Assembly: GCA_913773825.1 (NCBI GenBank)
Contig: CAJYHH010000540.1
Span: 1 to 8,143, forward strand
DNA length: 8,143 nt
Direction: 5' to 3'
Source: Candidatus Sericytochromatia bacterium
Lineage (GTDB): Bacteria > Cyanobacteriota > Sericytochromatia > UBA7694
Shown: piece after piece, positions 1 through 5,010 of the stretch
Layout: each line of letters opens with the position of its first letter
How positions within the stretch are numbered: position 1 is the stretch's first letter
Made by a program: the position numbers and the translations under genes
Notes under the pieces: generated by a model
Told to the model about the DNA's origin: nothing
The model's database searches: none
Seen by the model: the letters and a program-made list of their open reading frames with translations, nothing else

Positions 1-272
1 TAGTCAGCCAGGGCTTCTTTGAACTTATTTAAGTGGGTGAGGGCACCGGCGCGATTAAAATAAGCGTTGATGTCTTTAGGCTGTTGCTGAAGACAAAGGG
101 TATATGCCTGAATGGCTTGGGGGAATTGGTTTTTATCGAGCAGCTGGTTGGCCTTTTGGCAGGGGCTGCTCGTCGTGGTTGAGGGAGCAGGGGTCTGGGC
201 AAAGCTCAACTGGGAGCTTAGGATCAAAATCGGGGTTGCACTCAAAATAACAGCAAAAAAGCGGCGCATCAT
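1..272 (-). CDS. Exported TPR-repeat protein, N-terminal part (gene runs off the window)
   Basis: Only the first 90 codons are present; the gene continues leftward past base 1, so no stop is visible. Reading from ATG at 272 (a second ATG follows at 269), the protein opens with MMRRF, then a hydrophobic core and a likely signal peptidase site after SFA near residue 25. A Thr/Ser/Pro-rich linker follows. From about residue 38 there are two helical repeats with TPR spacing: CQKANQLLDKNQFPQAIQAY, then a second unit starting NAYFNRAGAL and ending KEALAD at the window edge. TPR arrays bind other proteins. Exported ones usually act as scaffolds in the periplasm or at the envelope, but the partner here is unknown. 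An AGAAGAG purine stretch lies just before the start and suits the second ATG better. The gene is divergent from tpx. Confidence 0.75.
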   Translation of the reverse strand, partial: MMRRFFAVILSATPILILSSQLSFAQTPAPSTTTSSPCQKANQLLDKNQFPQAIQAYTLCLQQQPKDINAYFNRAGALTHLNKFKEALAD

Positions 273-303
273 CTCTTCTAATTTCCATTTTTAGGCTGAG
301 GAG

Positions 304-312
304 ATCATAACA
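304..312 (-). promoter_or_regulatory. Extended -10 promoter for the TPR gene
   Basis: The minus strand reads TGTTATGAT, an extended -10 (TGn followed by TATGAT, one mismatch to TATAAT). No convincing -35 lies 16-18 bases upstream. Transcription would start near 297, giving a leader of about 25 bases before ATG 272. This is inferred from sequence alone. Confidence 0.45.
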
Positions 313-457
313 CGCGATTTTACCCTGTGGAAGAAGGGAAGAAGATGATAGGACGTAGGAATAAATACAGGAATCTGATTGTGTTTTGATCTTTCCAAAG
401 TCCTCAAGCGCGTTTACAAGCGCTCCTTTGTCCATTAGTCCTTTTGACCTCTTCTTG

Positions 458-466
458 TGCTAACAT
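458..466 (+). promoter_or_regulatory. Extended -10 promoter for tpx
   Basis: TGCTAACAT matches an extended -10 (TGn plus TAACAT). A TTGACC at 444-449 resembles a -35 but is only 11 bases away, too close to pair with this -10. Transcription would start near 473, leaving a leader of about 27 bases. TCC-based near-octamer repeats (424-449) lie directly upstream and could hold a regulator site. Confidence 0.45.
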
Positions 467-499
467 GCCCCTCACGACAATTTTTACCGGAGGCATATT

Positions 500-1003
500 A
501 TGGCAACCACTCATCTTAGAGGCAATCCTGTTCAGACTTCTGGCGATCTACCGGCTGTTGGCGCTGAAGCACCTGATTTTAAAGCAGTAGGCGCAGACTT
601 AGCTGAAGTCAGCCTGTCTAAATTTAAAGGTCAGAACGTTCTGCTTAACCTGTTCCCCAGCATCGACACACCGGTTTGCGCGATGTCTGTGCGTAAGTTT
701 TATCAAGAGGCGACCAGCCTGGACAACGCCACCGTATTAAATGTTTCGATGGATCTGCCTTTTGCAGCCAAGCGCTTCTGCGCCGCTGAAGGTCTTGAAA
801 ACGCTCATACGGTTTCTGATTTCCGTCATCATGAAGTCGGCGAAAAATACGGCCTCGTGCTTCAGGATGGCCCGATGGCTGGCCTGCTCGCTCGCGCTGT
901 GGTGGTAGTTGGCGCTGATGGCACCGTTAAACACAGCGAACTGGTTCCCGATATTACCCAGGAACCCGATTATGCTGCTGCTCTGGCTGCTTTAAAAGCC
1001 TAA
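500..1003 (+). CDS. tpx: Thiol peroxidase Tpx (atypical 2-Cys peroxiredoxin)
   Basis: This 167-residue protein reduces H2O2 and preferably organic hydroperoxides in the cytoplasm or periplasm-facing compartment, with electrons normally supplied by thioredoxin. It aligns along its whole length with E. coli Tpx (168 residues) as I remember that sequence: the N-terminal RGNPV, the active-site stretch FPSIDTPVCAMSVRKF, DLPFA, RFCAAEGL, ARAVVV, and the end EPDYAAALAALKA. The peroxidatic cysteine is C60, the resolving cysteine is C94, and the supporting residues are T57 and R132; all are present, so the enzyme should be active. There is no signal peptide, so the cytoplasm is most likely. A GGAGG ribosome site (489-493) sits 6 bases before ATG 500 and fixes the start. 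The gene is monocistronic: its own promoter lies upstream, a hairpin follows, and the next gene is convergent. Confidence 0.97.
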   Translation: MATTHLRGNPVQTSGDLPAVGAEAPDFKAVGADLAEVSLSKFKGQNVLLNLFPSIDTPVCAMSVRKFYQEATSLDNATVLNVSMDLPFAAKRFCAAEGLENAHTVSDFRHHEVGEKYGLVLQDGPMAGLLARAVVVVGADGTVKHSELVPDITQEPDYAAALAALKA

Positions 1004-1026
1004 GTACAGCTTCTTTTATAAGCTTA

Positions 1027-1050
1027 AAGGCCCGCCAATTGGCGGGCCTT
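1027..1050. terminator. Hairpin terminator between convergent tpx and arsR-type gene
   Basis: Perfect inverted repeat: AAGGCCCGCC, a central AATT, then GGCGGGCCTT, a 10-bp GC-rich stem. It begins 23 bases after the tpx stop. The plus-strand 3' flank (ATTCGTTTTG) is only moderately T-rich, and the minus flank begins TTTAAGCTTAT. The 24-base element is its own reverse complement, so it may end transcription from both sides. Confidence 0.8.
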
Positions 1051-1084
1051 ATTCGTTTTGTGCGGGTAAGCAGCTGAGTTGCGA

Positions 1085-1567
1085 TTAGTCGCTAGGGGCT
1101 GACTTTTTTTTGCTCTTGCCGTCTTTGGTACTTTTGGCACGGCCTGTCAGATAAATCAGCTTTTCATTGCCGCTGTCTTCAGCGGGGGCGGGTTCAGGCT
1201 CGGCTTTGCTGGCCTCAGGCTGAAGCCAGAGATTGCGAGCACTTTCAACCGCATTGAGAATATCATCAGTATGCTGGAGCCTGAACTCAATAAATTTAAG
1301 GGCTTCTAACAACCACTGAGAGAGTTCGGGTTTGACGAGGCGATAAAAGACATGGCGGCCCTGACGACGCTCGGCGACCACTTTGTGGGAGCGCAGCAAA
1401 GACAGATGCTGCGAGACGCGTGAGTGGCTGATCTGAAGCTTTTCTTGCAGGGCTTTAACTTCACGTTCGCCCTTATAGAGCTCTTCAATAATCTGAATGC
1501 GATCATGATGAGCGAGAACGCCCAATAAGGTTGCAAGTTCTTGTGTAACGATCTCCCGAAACGGCAT
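1085..1567 (-). CDS. ArsR-family winged-helix transcriptional repressor, cysteine-free, with C-terminal tail
   Basis: A 160-residue DNA-binding regulator. Residues 8-82 form an ArsR-type winged helix: ATLLGVLAHHDRIQIIEELY, the helix-turn-helix with recognition helix SHSRVSQHLSLLRSH (about 47-61), and the wing VVAERRQGRHVFYRL. Helix 83-112 probably makes the dimer interface. Family members are dimeric repressors released by metals, sulfide or thiol oxidation. This one has no cysteine at all, and the metal-binding CxC of the alpha-3 helix is absent. Sensing would have to use His/Asp/Glu, or it may have no ligand. From about 116 comes an unusual 45-residue tail: Glu/Pro/Ala-rich, then Lys/Ser-rich. 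ATG 1567 lies two codons after an in-frame stop. The ribosome site is weak (GAAG at about 8 bases, or GAGGG at 13). Promoter and palindrome lie upstream. The target genes are unknown. Confidence 0.9.
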   Translation of the reverse strand: MPFREIVTQELATLLGVLAHHDRIQIIEELYKGEREVKALQEKLQISHSRVSQHLSLLRSHKVVAERRQGRHVFYRLVKPELSQWLLEALKFIEFRLQHTDDILNAVESARNLWLQPEASKAEPEPAPAEDSGNEKLIYLTGRAKSTKDGKSKKKSAPSD

Positions 1568-1622
1568 CAGTTAGTCTTCACCCTCGGTTCTATCCAAATT
1601 TCTAATCTGTTGCGTTATTACC

Positions 1623-1642
1623 ATATTAATATATTTTAATGT
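1623..1642. promoter_or_regulatory. AT-rich imperfect palindrome, candidate operator for the ArsR-type regulator
   Basis: ATTAA (1625-1629) and TTAAT (1636-1640) form inverted arms around a partly symmetric ATAT centre, with matching outer bases at 1623 and 1642. It sits just downstream of the predicted start of transcription of the regulator gene (near 1649) and about 55 bases before its ATG. This is where an ArsR-family protein would bind to repress its own gene. Binding is inferred from position and symmetry only. Confidence 0.4.
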
Positions 1643-1655
1643 ATTTGGTGTGATT

Positions 1656-1684
1656 ATCATAGCCCGAGTTTCCGAAATAATCAA
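1656..1684 (-). promoter_or_regulatory. Sigma-70-type promoter for the ArsR-type gene
   Basis: On the minus strand TTGATT (1684-1679) and TATGAT (1661-1656) are separated by exactly 17 bases. That is 4 of 6 and 5 of 6 matches to the -35 and -10 consensus. It is the only site in the window with a clear -35/-10 pair. The leader would be about 80 bases. The -35 overlaps the last bases of the upstream gene's hairpin. Confidence 0.6.
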
Positions 1685-1729
1685 GCCCGCTTGAACAGCT
1701 ACGCAAACAGCGCGCTGTAAACGGGCTTG
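1682..1729 (-). terminator. Stem-loop after the 260-residue gene, probable terminator
   Basis: CAAGCCCG (1682-1689) and CGGGCTTG (1722-1729) form an 8-bp GC-rich stem 10 bases past the stop at 1740. Inside lies a 12-base palindrome, ACAGCGCGCTGT (1707-1718), which could extend the structure. In the minus direction the stem is followed by ATTATTTC, a weak U tract, so efficiency is uncertain. Confidence 0.5.
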
Positions 1730-1739
1730 CCAAAATTTT

Positions 1740-2522
1740 TTAGTTGAGCGCCATTTTATGGCCTTTAATCGCCGCCAAAAAAGCCTCAAGATTGTGCCAG
1801 GTCAACGTTTCTGGGTCCCATTCAAGCTCAGCGCTGAGTTTTTCAACTTGTTCTTCCTGCTGGGCCAGGGCAATGGCGTCAGTGAGCTTTTCATAGAGGC
1901 TTTCATCATCCATCAGAATCAGATTATTACGCAGCAGATGTAATAAACACGCTTTCCATTCTGCGCTGGTCTGCGCCAGATAGGGCGGTTGAATCAACAT
2001 TTTGAGCTGGTAATGCCAAAGATGGTCGAGCTCAGAAAAGACTTCACTTAAATCACCAAGCAGCTGGCTGAGCTGCTGACGGGCTTCGGTCGCCGACAAC
2101 TGCACAAACTTAAAGACTAAAAACTCAGCTAAAGTCTGCAAAAAGGGAACTTCTTCAACGGGGCGAGCCAGCCAGGGCTTTTCGTCTTCATAAATCAGCA
2201 TATCGACCAGTTCATTTGAACTGTCGAGAAAGCCCATCTGATCAAACTGACAGCCTTTAGGATGTAAGTCCAGCTTAATCAAGGTAATGTCAGGGACATC
2301 CAGCTGAAAATAAAAAGAATCAAAATGTTTGCCATCAAGCTGATAACGCAGCGAAAGCAGGTAAATATCGGGCTTAAGCTGATCAAAGCTAAAGCGGCCG
2401 TCTGCATATTTGCCTTGAATCGGGTTGCCGGGCACGCCCTGCTCATATGTAAAAAGCCGTGCCTCGGGTGATTCGACCCTTGCGGTCTCACCCTTCCAGT
2501 CGATATTGAGAGCGTATGCCAT
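1740..2522 (-). CDS. Uncharacterised 260-residue protein, beta-rich N-terminus and helical C-terminus
   Basis: I do not recognise this family. The frame stays open 38 codons further upstream, but ATG 2522 is the likely start because an excellent ribosome site (AGGGAGG, minus strand) lies 5 bases before it. The protein begins MAYALNIDWKGETARVE. Residues 1-110 look beta-rich, with alternating hydrophobics and turns such as GKYADGRFSFDQLKPDIYLL and FYFQLDVPDITLIKLDLHP, resembling a small carboxypeptidase-regulatory or Ig-like fold. From about 120 it becomes helical, acidic and Leu/Gln-rich. Notable hydrophobic helices are FLQTLAEFLVFKFVQLS and EWKACLLHLLRNNLILMDD. There is no signal peptide or membrane helix, so it is probably cytoplasmic. 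It lies 175 bases downstream of the SLH gene and ends with its own stem-loop, so it may be a separate unit. Confidence 0.8.
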   Translation of the reverse strand: MAYALNIDWKGETARVESPEARLFTYEQGVPGNPIQGKYADGRFSFDQLKPDIYLLSLRYQLDGKHFDSFYFQLDVPDITLIKLDLHPKGCQFDQMGFLDSSNELVDMLIYEDEKPWLARPVEEVPFLQTLAEFLVFKFVQLSATEARQQLSQLLGDLSEVFSELDHLWHYQLKMLIQPPYLAQTSAEWKACLLHLLRNNLILMDDESLYEKLTDAIALAQQEEQVEKLSAELEWDPETLTWHNLEAFLAAIKGHKMALN

Positions 2523-2527
2523 CGAAA

Positions 2528-2534
2528 CCTCCCT
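2528..2534 (-). promoter_or_regulatory. Strong ribosome binding site that sets the start of the 260-residue protein
   Basis: The minus strand reads AGGGAGG, 5 bases before ATG at 2522. The longer reading to 2636 has no comparable site, and its extra 38 codons overlap the 8-base-period repeat, so the shorter protein is preferred. Confidence 0.75.
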
Positions 2535-2575
2535 GAAGCTGTCGTGATACCTTATTTTCAGGGTAACACGGGAAG

Positions 2576-2696
2576 AGATAAATGGACTAATAGACGCAGG
2601 ATGAATAGACCGCTCGCGGGGCTCGCTTAAGGACAAAGGACAGAAAGACGAGATCCCGCCTTGTTTTTAAATCCGGGTCCTCTAGTCCATTCGTCC
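2576..2696. repeat. Degenerate 8-base-period repeat in inverted arrangement (intergenic)
   Basis: Read on the minus strand, TCC/TCT units recur every 7-8 bases (complement positions starting 2576, 2584, 2592, 2599, 2607, then 2631 and 2638). On the plus strand TCC recurs at 2678, 2686 and 2694. Two arms therefore match in inverted form: AATGGACTA at 2581-2589 and TAGTCCATT at 2683-2691. GTCCATTCGTCC at 2685-2696 matches GTCCATTAGTCC at 430-441 upstream of tpx in 11 of 12 bases. The element fills most of the gap between the SLH gene and the 260-residue gene. Its function is unknown. Confidence 0.4.
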
Positions 2697-2697
2697 C

Positions 2698-4284
2698 TTA
2701 ATTCCGGACGATGCGATTAACCTGCTGCTGTTGCTGCTGCTGGGGGGCCTGAACATATTCGCGGATCGCCTGCTGGCTGGTTTCAGTCTGCTGTTGCTGA
2801 GCTTGTTCAACCAGCGTCAGACGTTCAACCTGCATCAGGGATTCATGTTCAAGGCGACTGCCGCGCACAGAGATCACGTCACCAATCTGGACATCAGATA
2901 AAAAAGCACTTTCAACTGACTTTTTACCGGTTTTGCGCAGTACTTTGGTATCACTGCCAACCAGCGCCAGGCTGTGGCTATCGGTGATTTTGTCGCGAAT
3001 AAAGATCTCACCTTTTTCGTGATTGATAGAGGTGACATAACCCGCATCAATGACCACTTGGGGCTTTGGTTTAGAGATATCGCTGTCGATATCTGAGCCC
3101 AGCTTGAGCAAAAACAGACCCGCAAACACGCTCAGCATCGCCAGTGAGGCATACACTTCGCGTGGAATCAGTGAATAATTAAACAGCAGTTCTGAGATCC
3201 AGAGCAGGCCCAGCAGCACTGTCAGCAAAGACAAACCAAAGCTGAAGTTGCGATAGGGAGAATGTTTTTGTTTTCTGACTTTGAGCCAGGTGCGCGTCAG
3301 GAAGTACAGCGCCAGACCCATATACGCCAGGGTCAGCAGCAGTCTGAAGCCATCAATCAGCTGGTACCACATATTCTGGCGCTGCTGATAATTTTTGACC
3401 CATTCAGGGGCTGTAGTCGGCAGGGCTTTGCGCCAGGAATAAACGGTTTCCACCAGAATCAAGGCTTCACCCCAGCTCAGGCGTTCGTCAGGCCTGATGG
3501 TATGATCCGGGTAACCGTTGATCAGATGAACACTTTCAGCCAAAACCACAGAAGCATAAGCCGGATGGGTATTGGGTAGATCGCTAAATTTAGACGGCTG
3601 TTTGGCAAAGCCAGGTAAGGATTCTGTCAGGCCAAACGAACCCAGCACCAGATGAATGGCTTCACCACGTGTAATGCCTTCAACAGGAGCGCCAGCTGGC
3701 AAACGCAGGGTATTGAGCTTTTCTTGTGGCATCGATGAAATCTGGGCCAGCAAATTAATAAAATCATGTTGGCTGATCAGGGCGCTGTAGTTAATGCCTT
3801 GCGGCAGCTGAATGCCGTTTTCTTGCAGCACGCTAATCGAATCTTGAGCCCACTGGGAGCGATAAAGTGAAGAGCTGGGCTGCTGGTTTTGTTGGGCGGC
3901 TTGAGCTGGATCGACAGCCTGAGTACTTGGAGAATCTGTCTGGACAGAGGTCTGATTAGATGATTGAGTGGCGTCAAGCGGCTGGCCAGCTTGATTTCCG
4001 GCTTGACTTCCAGCTTGACTTAAAGACTGAGCAGAGACTTCATCCGTCTGGATTGGTGGCGGTGCATTGGGGTTGGCACCTGGATCAGTCAGGTTGCTTC
4101 CGGGTGCTGTGGCCGGATTGTCCTGATTAGGAGCCGCAATTAGGGCTTGCTCCTGAACAGAAAGATTAGATGGGGGAGCTGATGCCGGTGCTTCGGTCTG
4201 GGACCAGGCCGGAGCCAAGCTTAAACTCAAAGAAGTGACAAGGCTAAAACCAAGGCAGAGTCTTACCAATCGCTGTTTCATCAT
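2698..4284 (-). CDS. Exported SLH-domain protein with three membrane helices, DUF5666-like domain and poly-Gln tail
   Basis: 528 residues from ATG 4284. Layout: signal peptide or anchor (1-29, MMKQRLVRLCLGFS, site near AWSQ); Pro/Ser/Gln/Asn linker (30-138) with SQAG-type repeats; a degenerate SLH-like unit (about 143-182); a good SLH module (234-284, FSDLPNTHPAYASVVLAES, then GYPDHTIRPDERLSWGEAL); membrane helices near 311-331, 347-369 and 377-396; a beta-rich domain (about 410-491) resembling DUF5666, with GYVTSI and IGDVISVRGS; and a Gln-rich tail (494-521). SLH modules bind cell-wall polymers or peptidoglycan. The loop RTWLKVRKQKHSPYR between helices 1 and 2 is basic, which puts SLH outside and the C-terminal domain in the cytoplasm. 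The frame is open to a GTG at 4329, but that extension would lie over the -10 promoter. I read this as a wall-to-membrane linker of unknown role. Confidence 0.85.
   Translation of the reverse strand: MMKQRLVRLCLGFSLVTSLSLSLAPAWSQTEAPASAPPSNLSVQEQALIAAPNQDNPATAPGSNLTDPGANPNAPPPIQTDEVSAQSLSQAGSQAGNQAGQPLDATQSSNQTSVQTDSPSTQAVDPAQAAQQNQQPSSSLYRSQWAQDSISVLQENGIQLPQGINYSALISQHDFINLLAQISSMPQEKLNTLRLPAGAPVEGITRGEAIHLVLGSFGLTESLPGFAKQPSKFSDLPNTHPAYASVVLAESVHLINGYPDHTIRPDERLSWGEALILVETVYSWRKALPTTAPEWVKNYQQRQNMWYQLIDGFRLLLTLAYMGLALYFLTRTWLKVRKQKHSPYRNFSFGLSLLTVLLGLLWISELLFNYSLIPREVYASLAMLSVFAGLFLLKLGSDIDSDISKPKPQVVIDAGYVTSINHEKGEIFIRDKITDSHSLALVGSDTKVLRKTGKKSVESAFLSDVQIGDVISVRGSRLEHESLMQVERLTLVEQAQQQQTETSQQAIREYVQAPQQQQQQQVNRIVRN
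2722..2742 (-). repeat. CAG-type trinucleotide tract encoding seven glutamines
   Basis: Three CAG, one CAA and three CAG codons in a row encode residues 515-521 of the SLH protein. A second Gln cluster (QAQQQQTETSQQ) lies about 15 residues upstream. The tract could change length by replication slippage without shifting the frame. Confidence 0.8.
3985..4020 (-). repeat. Three tandem 12-base units encoding SQAG / SQAG / NQAG
   Basis: Three imperfect 12-base direct repeats within the linker of the SLH protein, each encoding a four-residue xQAG unit (residues 89-100). It is a low-complexity spacer, probably expanded by local duplication. Confidence 0.7.
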
Positions 4285-4313
4285 TACCAAGCCGGGTGTG
4301 GGATGCAAAGCAT
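4284..4313 (-). CDS. Possible 9-codon leader peptide overlapping the SLH gene start
   Basis: ATG at 4313 opens a short frame, MLCIPHPAW, whose stop codon TAA shares its last base with the ATG of the SLH gene (TAATG). GGAG sits 3 bases before this ATG. The SLH ATG itself has no good ribosome site, so coupled translation is possible. Against it, a perfect TATAAT lies directly upstream and would place the mRNA start at or just before this ATG, removing the GGAG. The frame is very short and could be chance. Confidence 0.2.
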   Translation of the reverse strand: MLCIPHPAW

Positions 4314-4320
4314 GTTCTCC

Positions 4321-4326
4321 ATTATA
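4321..4326 (-). promoter_or_regulatory. Consensus -10 box before the SLH gene
   Basis: The minus strand reads TATAAT, a perfect -10, giving a start of transcription near 4314 and a leader of about 30 bases to ATG 4284. No -35 is recognisable 16-18 bases upstream, and there is no correctly placed TGn. This supports at least partly separate transcription of the SLH gene from the gene upstream. Confidence 0.4.
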
Positions 4327-4352
4327 CACCCCAGCCGAAGGTTTTTCGAGTT

Positions 4353-4437
4353 CATTTGCGCAAACGGCTATCAGCGGCTGCTAGAGCGCATCTGCGACTG
4401 AATGTTGTACGGCTGATTCAGGAGAACTGCGCAAATG
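4353..4437. repeat. Inverted repeat in the gap between the 179-residue gene and the SLH gene
   Basis: CATTTGCGC (4353-4361) and GCGCAAATG (4429-4437) are perfect 9-base inverted arms. The left arm lies within a 10-base palindrome, TTTGCGCAAA (4355-4364). A smaller hairpin, TATCAGC/GCTGCTA (4369-4383), lies between them. No U tract follows in the minus direction, so this is not a clear intrinsic terminator. It may be a protein-binding or RNA-folding element. Confidence 0.4.
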
Positions 4438-4440
4438 CGC

Positions 4441-4980
4441 TTAGTCTCTGGGTTTGCCACCTAAGGGTACCGAAAAGGTCACCATCGCTTTGTACTCACG
4501 TGGGCGATCGTTAAGCGGGACGTTCAGACGTACCGCGTCATCCACTTTTATGCGTTTAGCCGAAGCGCTCAGCTTCAGTTTGGCGCCAGGCGCGATGCCA
4601 TCCAGGCCGGTTGAAAGATTAAAGCGTTTATTGCCAATTACAGCACCTGCGCCAGCCGCACCTTCAACAATTTTGGCCCCTCTGTCACCAAGGCCTTCAC
4701 GCAGATTTTCGCGCAGGGTATCAATCTTTTCTTTCGGCGTGCGGGCATTTGGATCAAAGCGCGGATCTTCGACAAACTGCCATTCCTGATCTGCTTTGCC
4801 GGTTTGAGTGGGGGCTGGCGGGCCATAAACATCTTTATTTTTAAGCTGAACAGCATGATCAAGCGGCTGTTTTTCAGCCGGAATCTCTTTGGGTTCACCC
4901 GCAACAGAACCAGCCGGTTGTTTAAAGACAACCGCGTGAAGCGATTGAGCCTGAGCGGATCCAGATACCGGGCTGACCAT
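4441..4980 (-). CDS. Uncharacterised 179-residue basic protein
   Basis: I do not recognise the family. GAGG lies 8 bases before ATG 4980 (GAGGTCACACC-ATG) and supports the start. The N-terminus (MVSPVSGSAQAQSLHAVVF) is not a classical signal peptide. Residues 20-80 are Pro/Lys/Gln-rich and probably disordered. A charged helix follows (82-98, PKEKIDTLRENLREGL), then a Gly/Ala-rich stretch (KIVEGAAGAGAVIGN). The C-terminal 60 residues have alternating hydrophobics and Lys/Arg typical of beta strands (KLKLSASAKRIKVDDAVRLNVPL, shortened here: KLKLSAS then RIKVDDAVRLNV) and end in AMVTFSVPLGGKPRD. It has no cysteine. It is transcribed leftward from an extended -10 at 5030-5038, with the SLH gene 156 bases downstream on the same strand. 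Co-transcription with that gene is possible but not shown. Confidence 0.75.
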   Translation of the reverse strand: MVSPVSGSAQAQSLHAVVFKQPAGSVAGEPKEIPAEKQPLDHAVQLKNKDVYGPPAPTQTGKADQEWQFVEDPRFDPNARTPKEKIDTLRENLREGLGDRGAKIVEGAAGAGAVIGNKRFNLSTGLDGIAPGAKLKLSASAKRIKVDDAVRLNVPLNDRPREYKAMVTFSVPLGGKPRD

Positions 4981-5010
4981 GGTGTGACCTCAAGAATAAA
5001 GTGTTTGGCG

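Noticed and set aside
133..435. 100-codon leftward frame overlapping the TPR gene
   Set aside because: The other frame (from 272) gives a signal peptide and TPR repeats. This one passes through the promoter and leader and has no family features.
444..466. TTGACC/TAACAT as a normal -35/-10 pair for tpx
   Set aside because: The spacer is only 11 bases, too short for sigma-70. The extended -10 is the better explanation.
500..1567. ArsR-type protein as direct regulator of tpx from a shared promoter
   Set aside because: The two genes are convergent with a terminator between them and share no promoter region, and the regulator has no cysteine to sense oxidants. Regulation in trans cannot be excluded, but nothing here supports it.
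1571..1789. 72-codon leftward frame between the 260-residue gene and the ArsR-type gene
   Set aside because: It overlaps the 3' end of the upstream gene, the stem-loop and the regulator promoter, and its middle is translated AT-rich operator sequence. No ribosome site fits.
2523..2636. Longer start for the 260-residue protein
   Set aside because: The extra 38 codons lie over the octamer repeat and have no good ribosome site, whereas ATG 2522 has AGGGAGG at 5 bases.
4804..5010. N-terminal extension of the 49-residue ORF
   Set aside because: It runs antisense through the 179-residue gene and has shadow-like composition. Only the part from ATG 5011 looks plausible.
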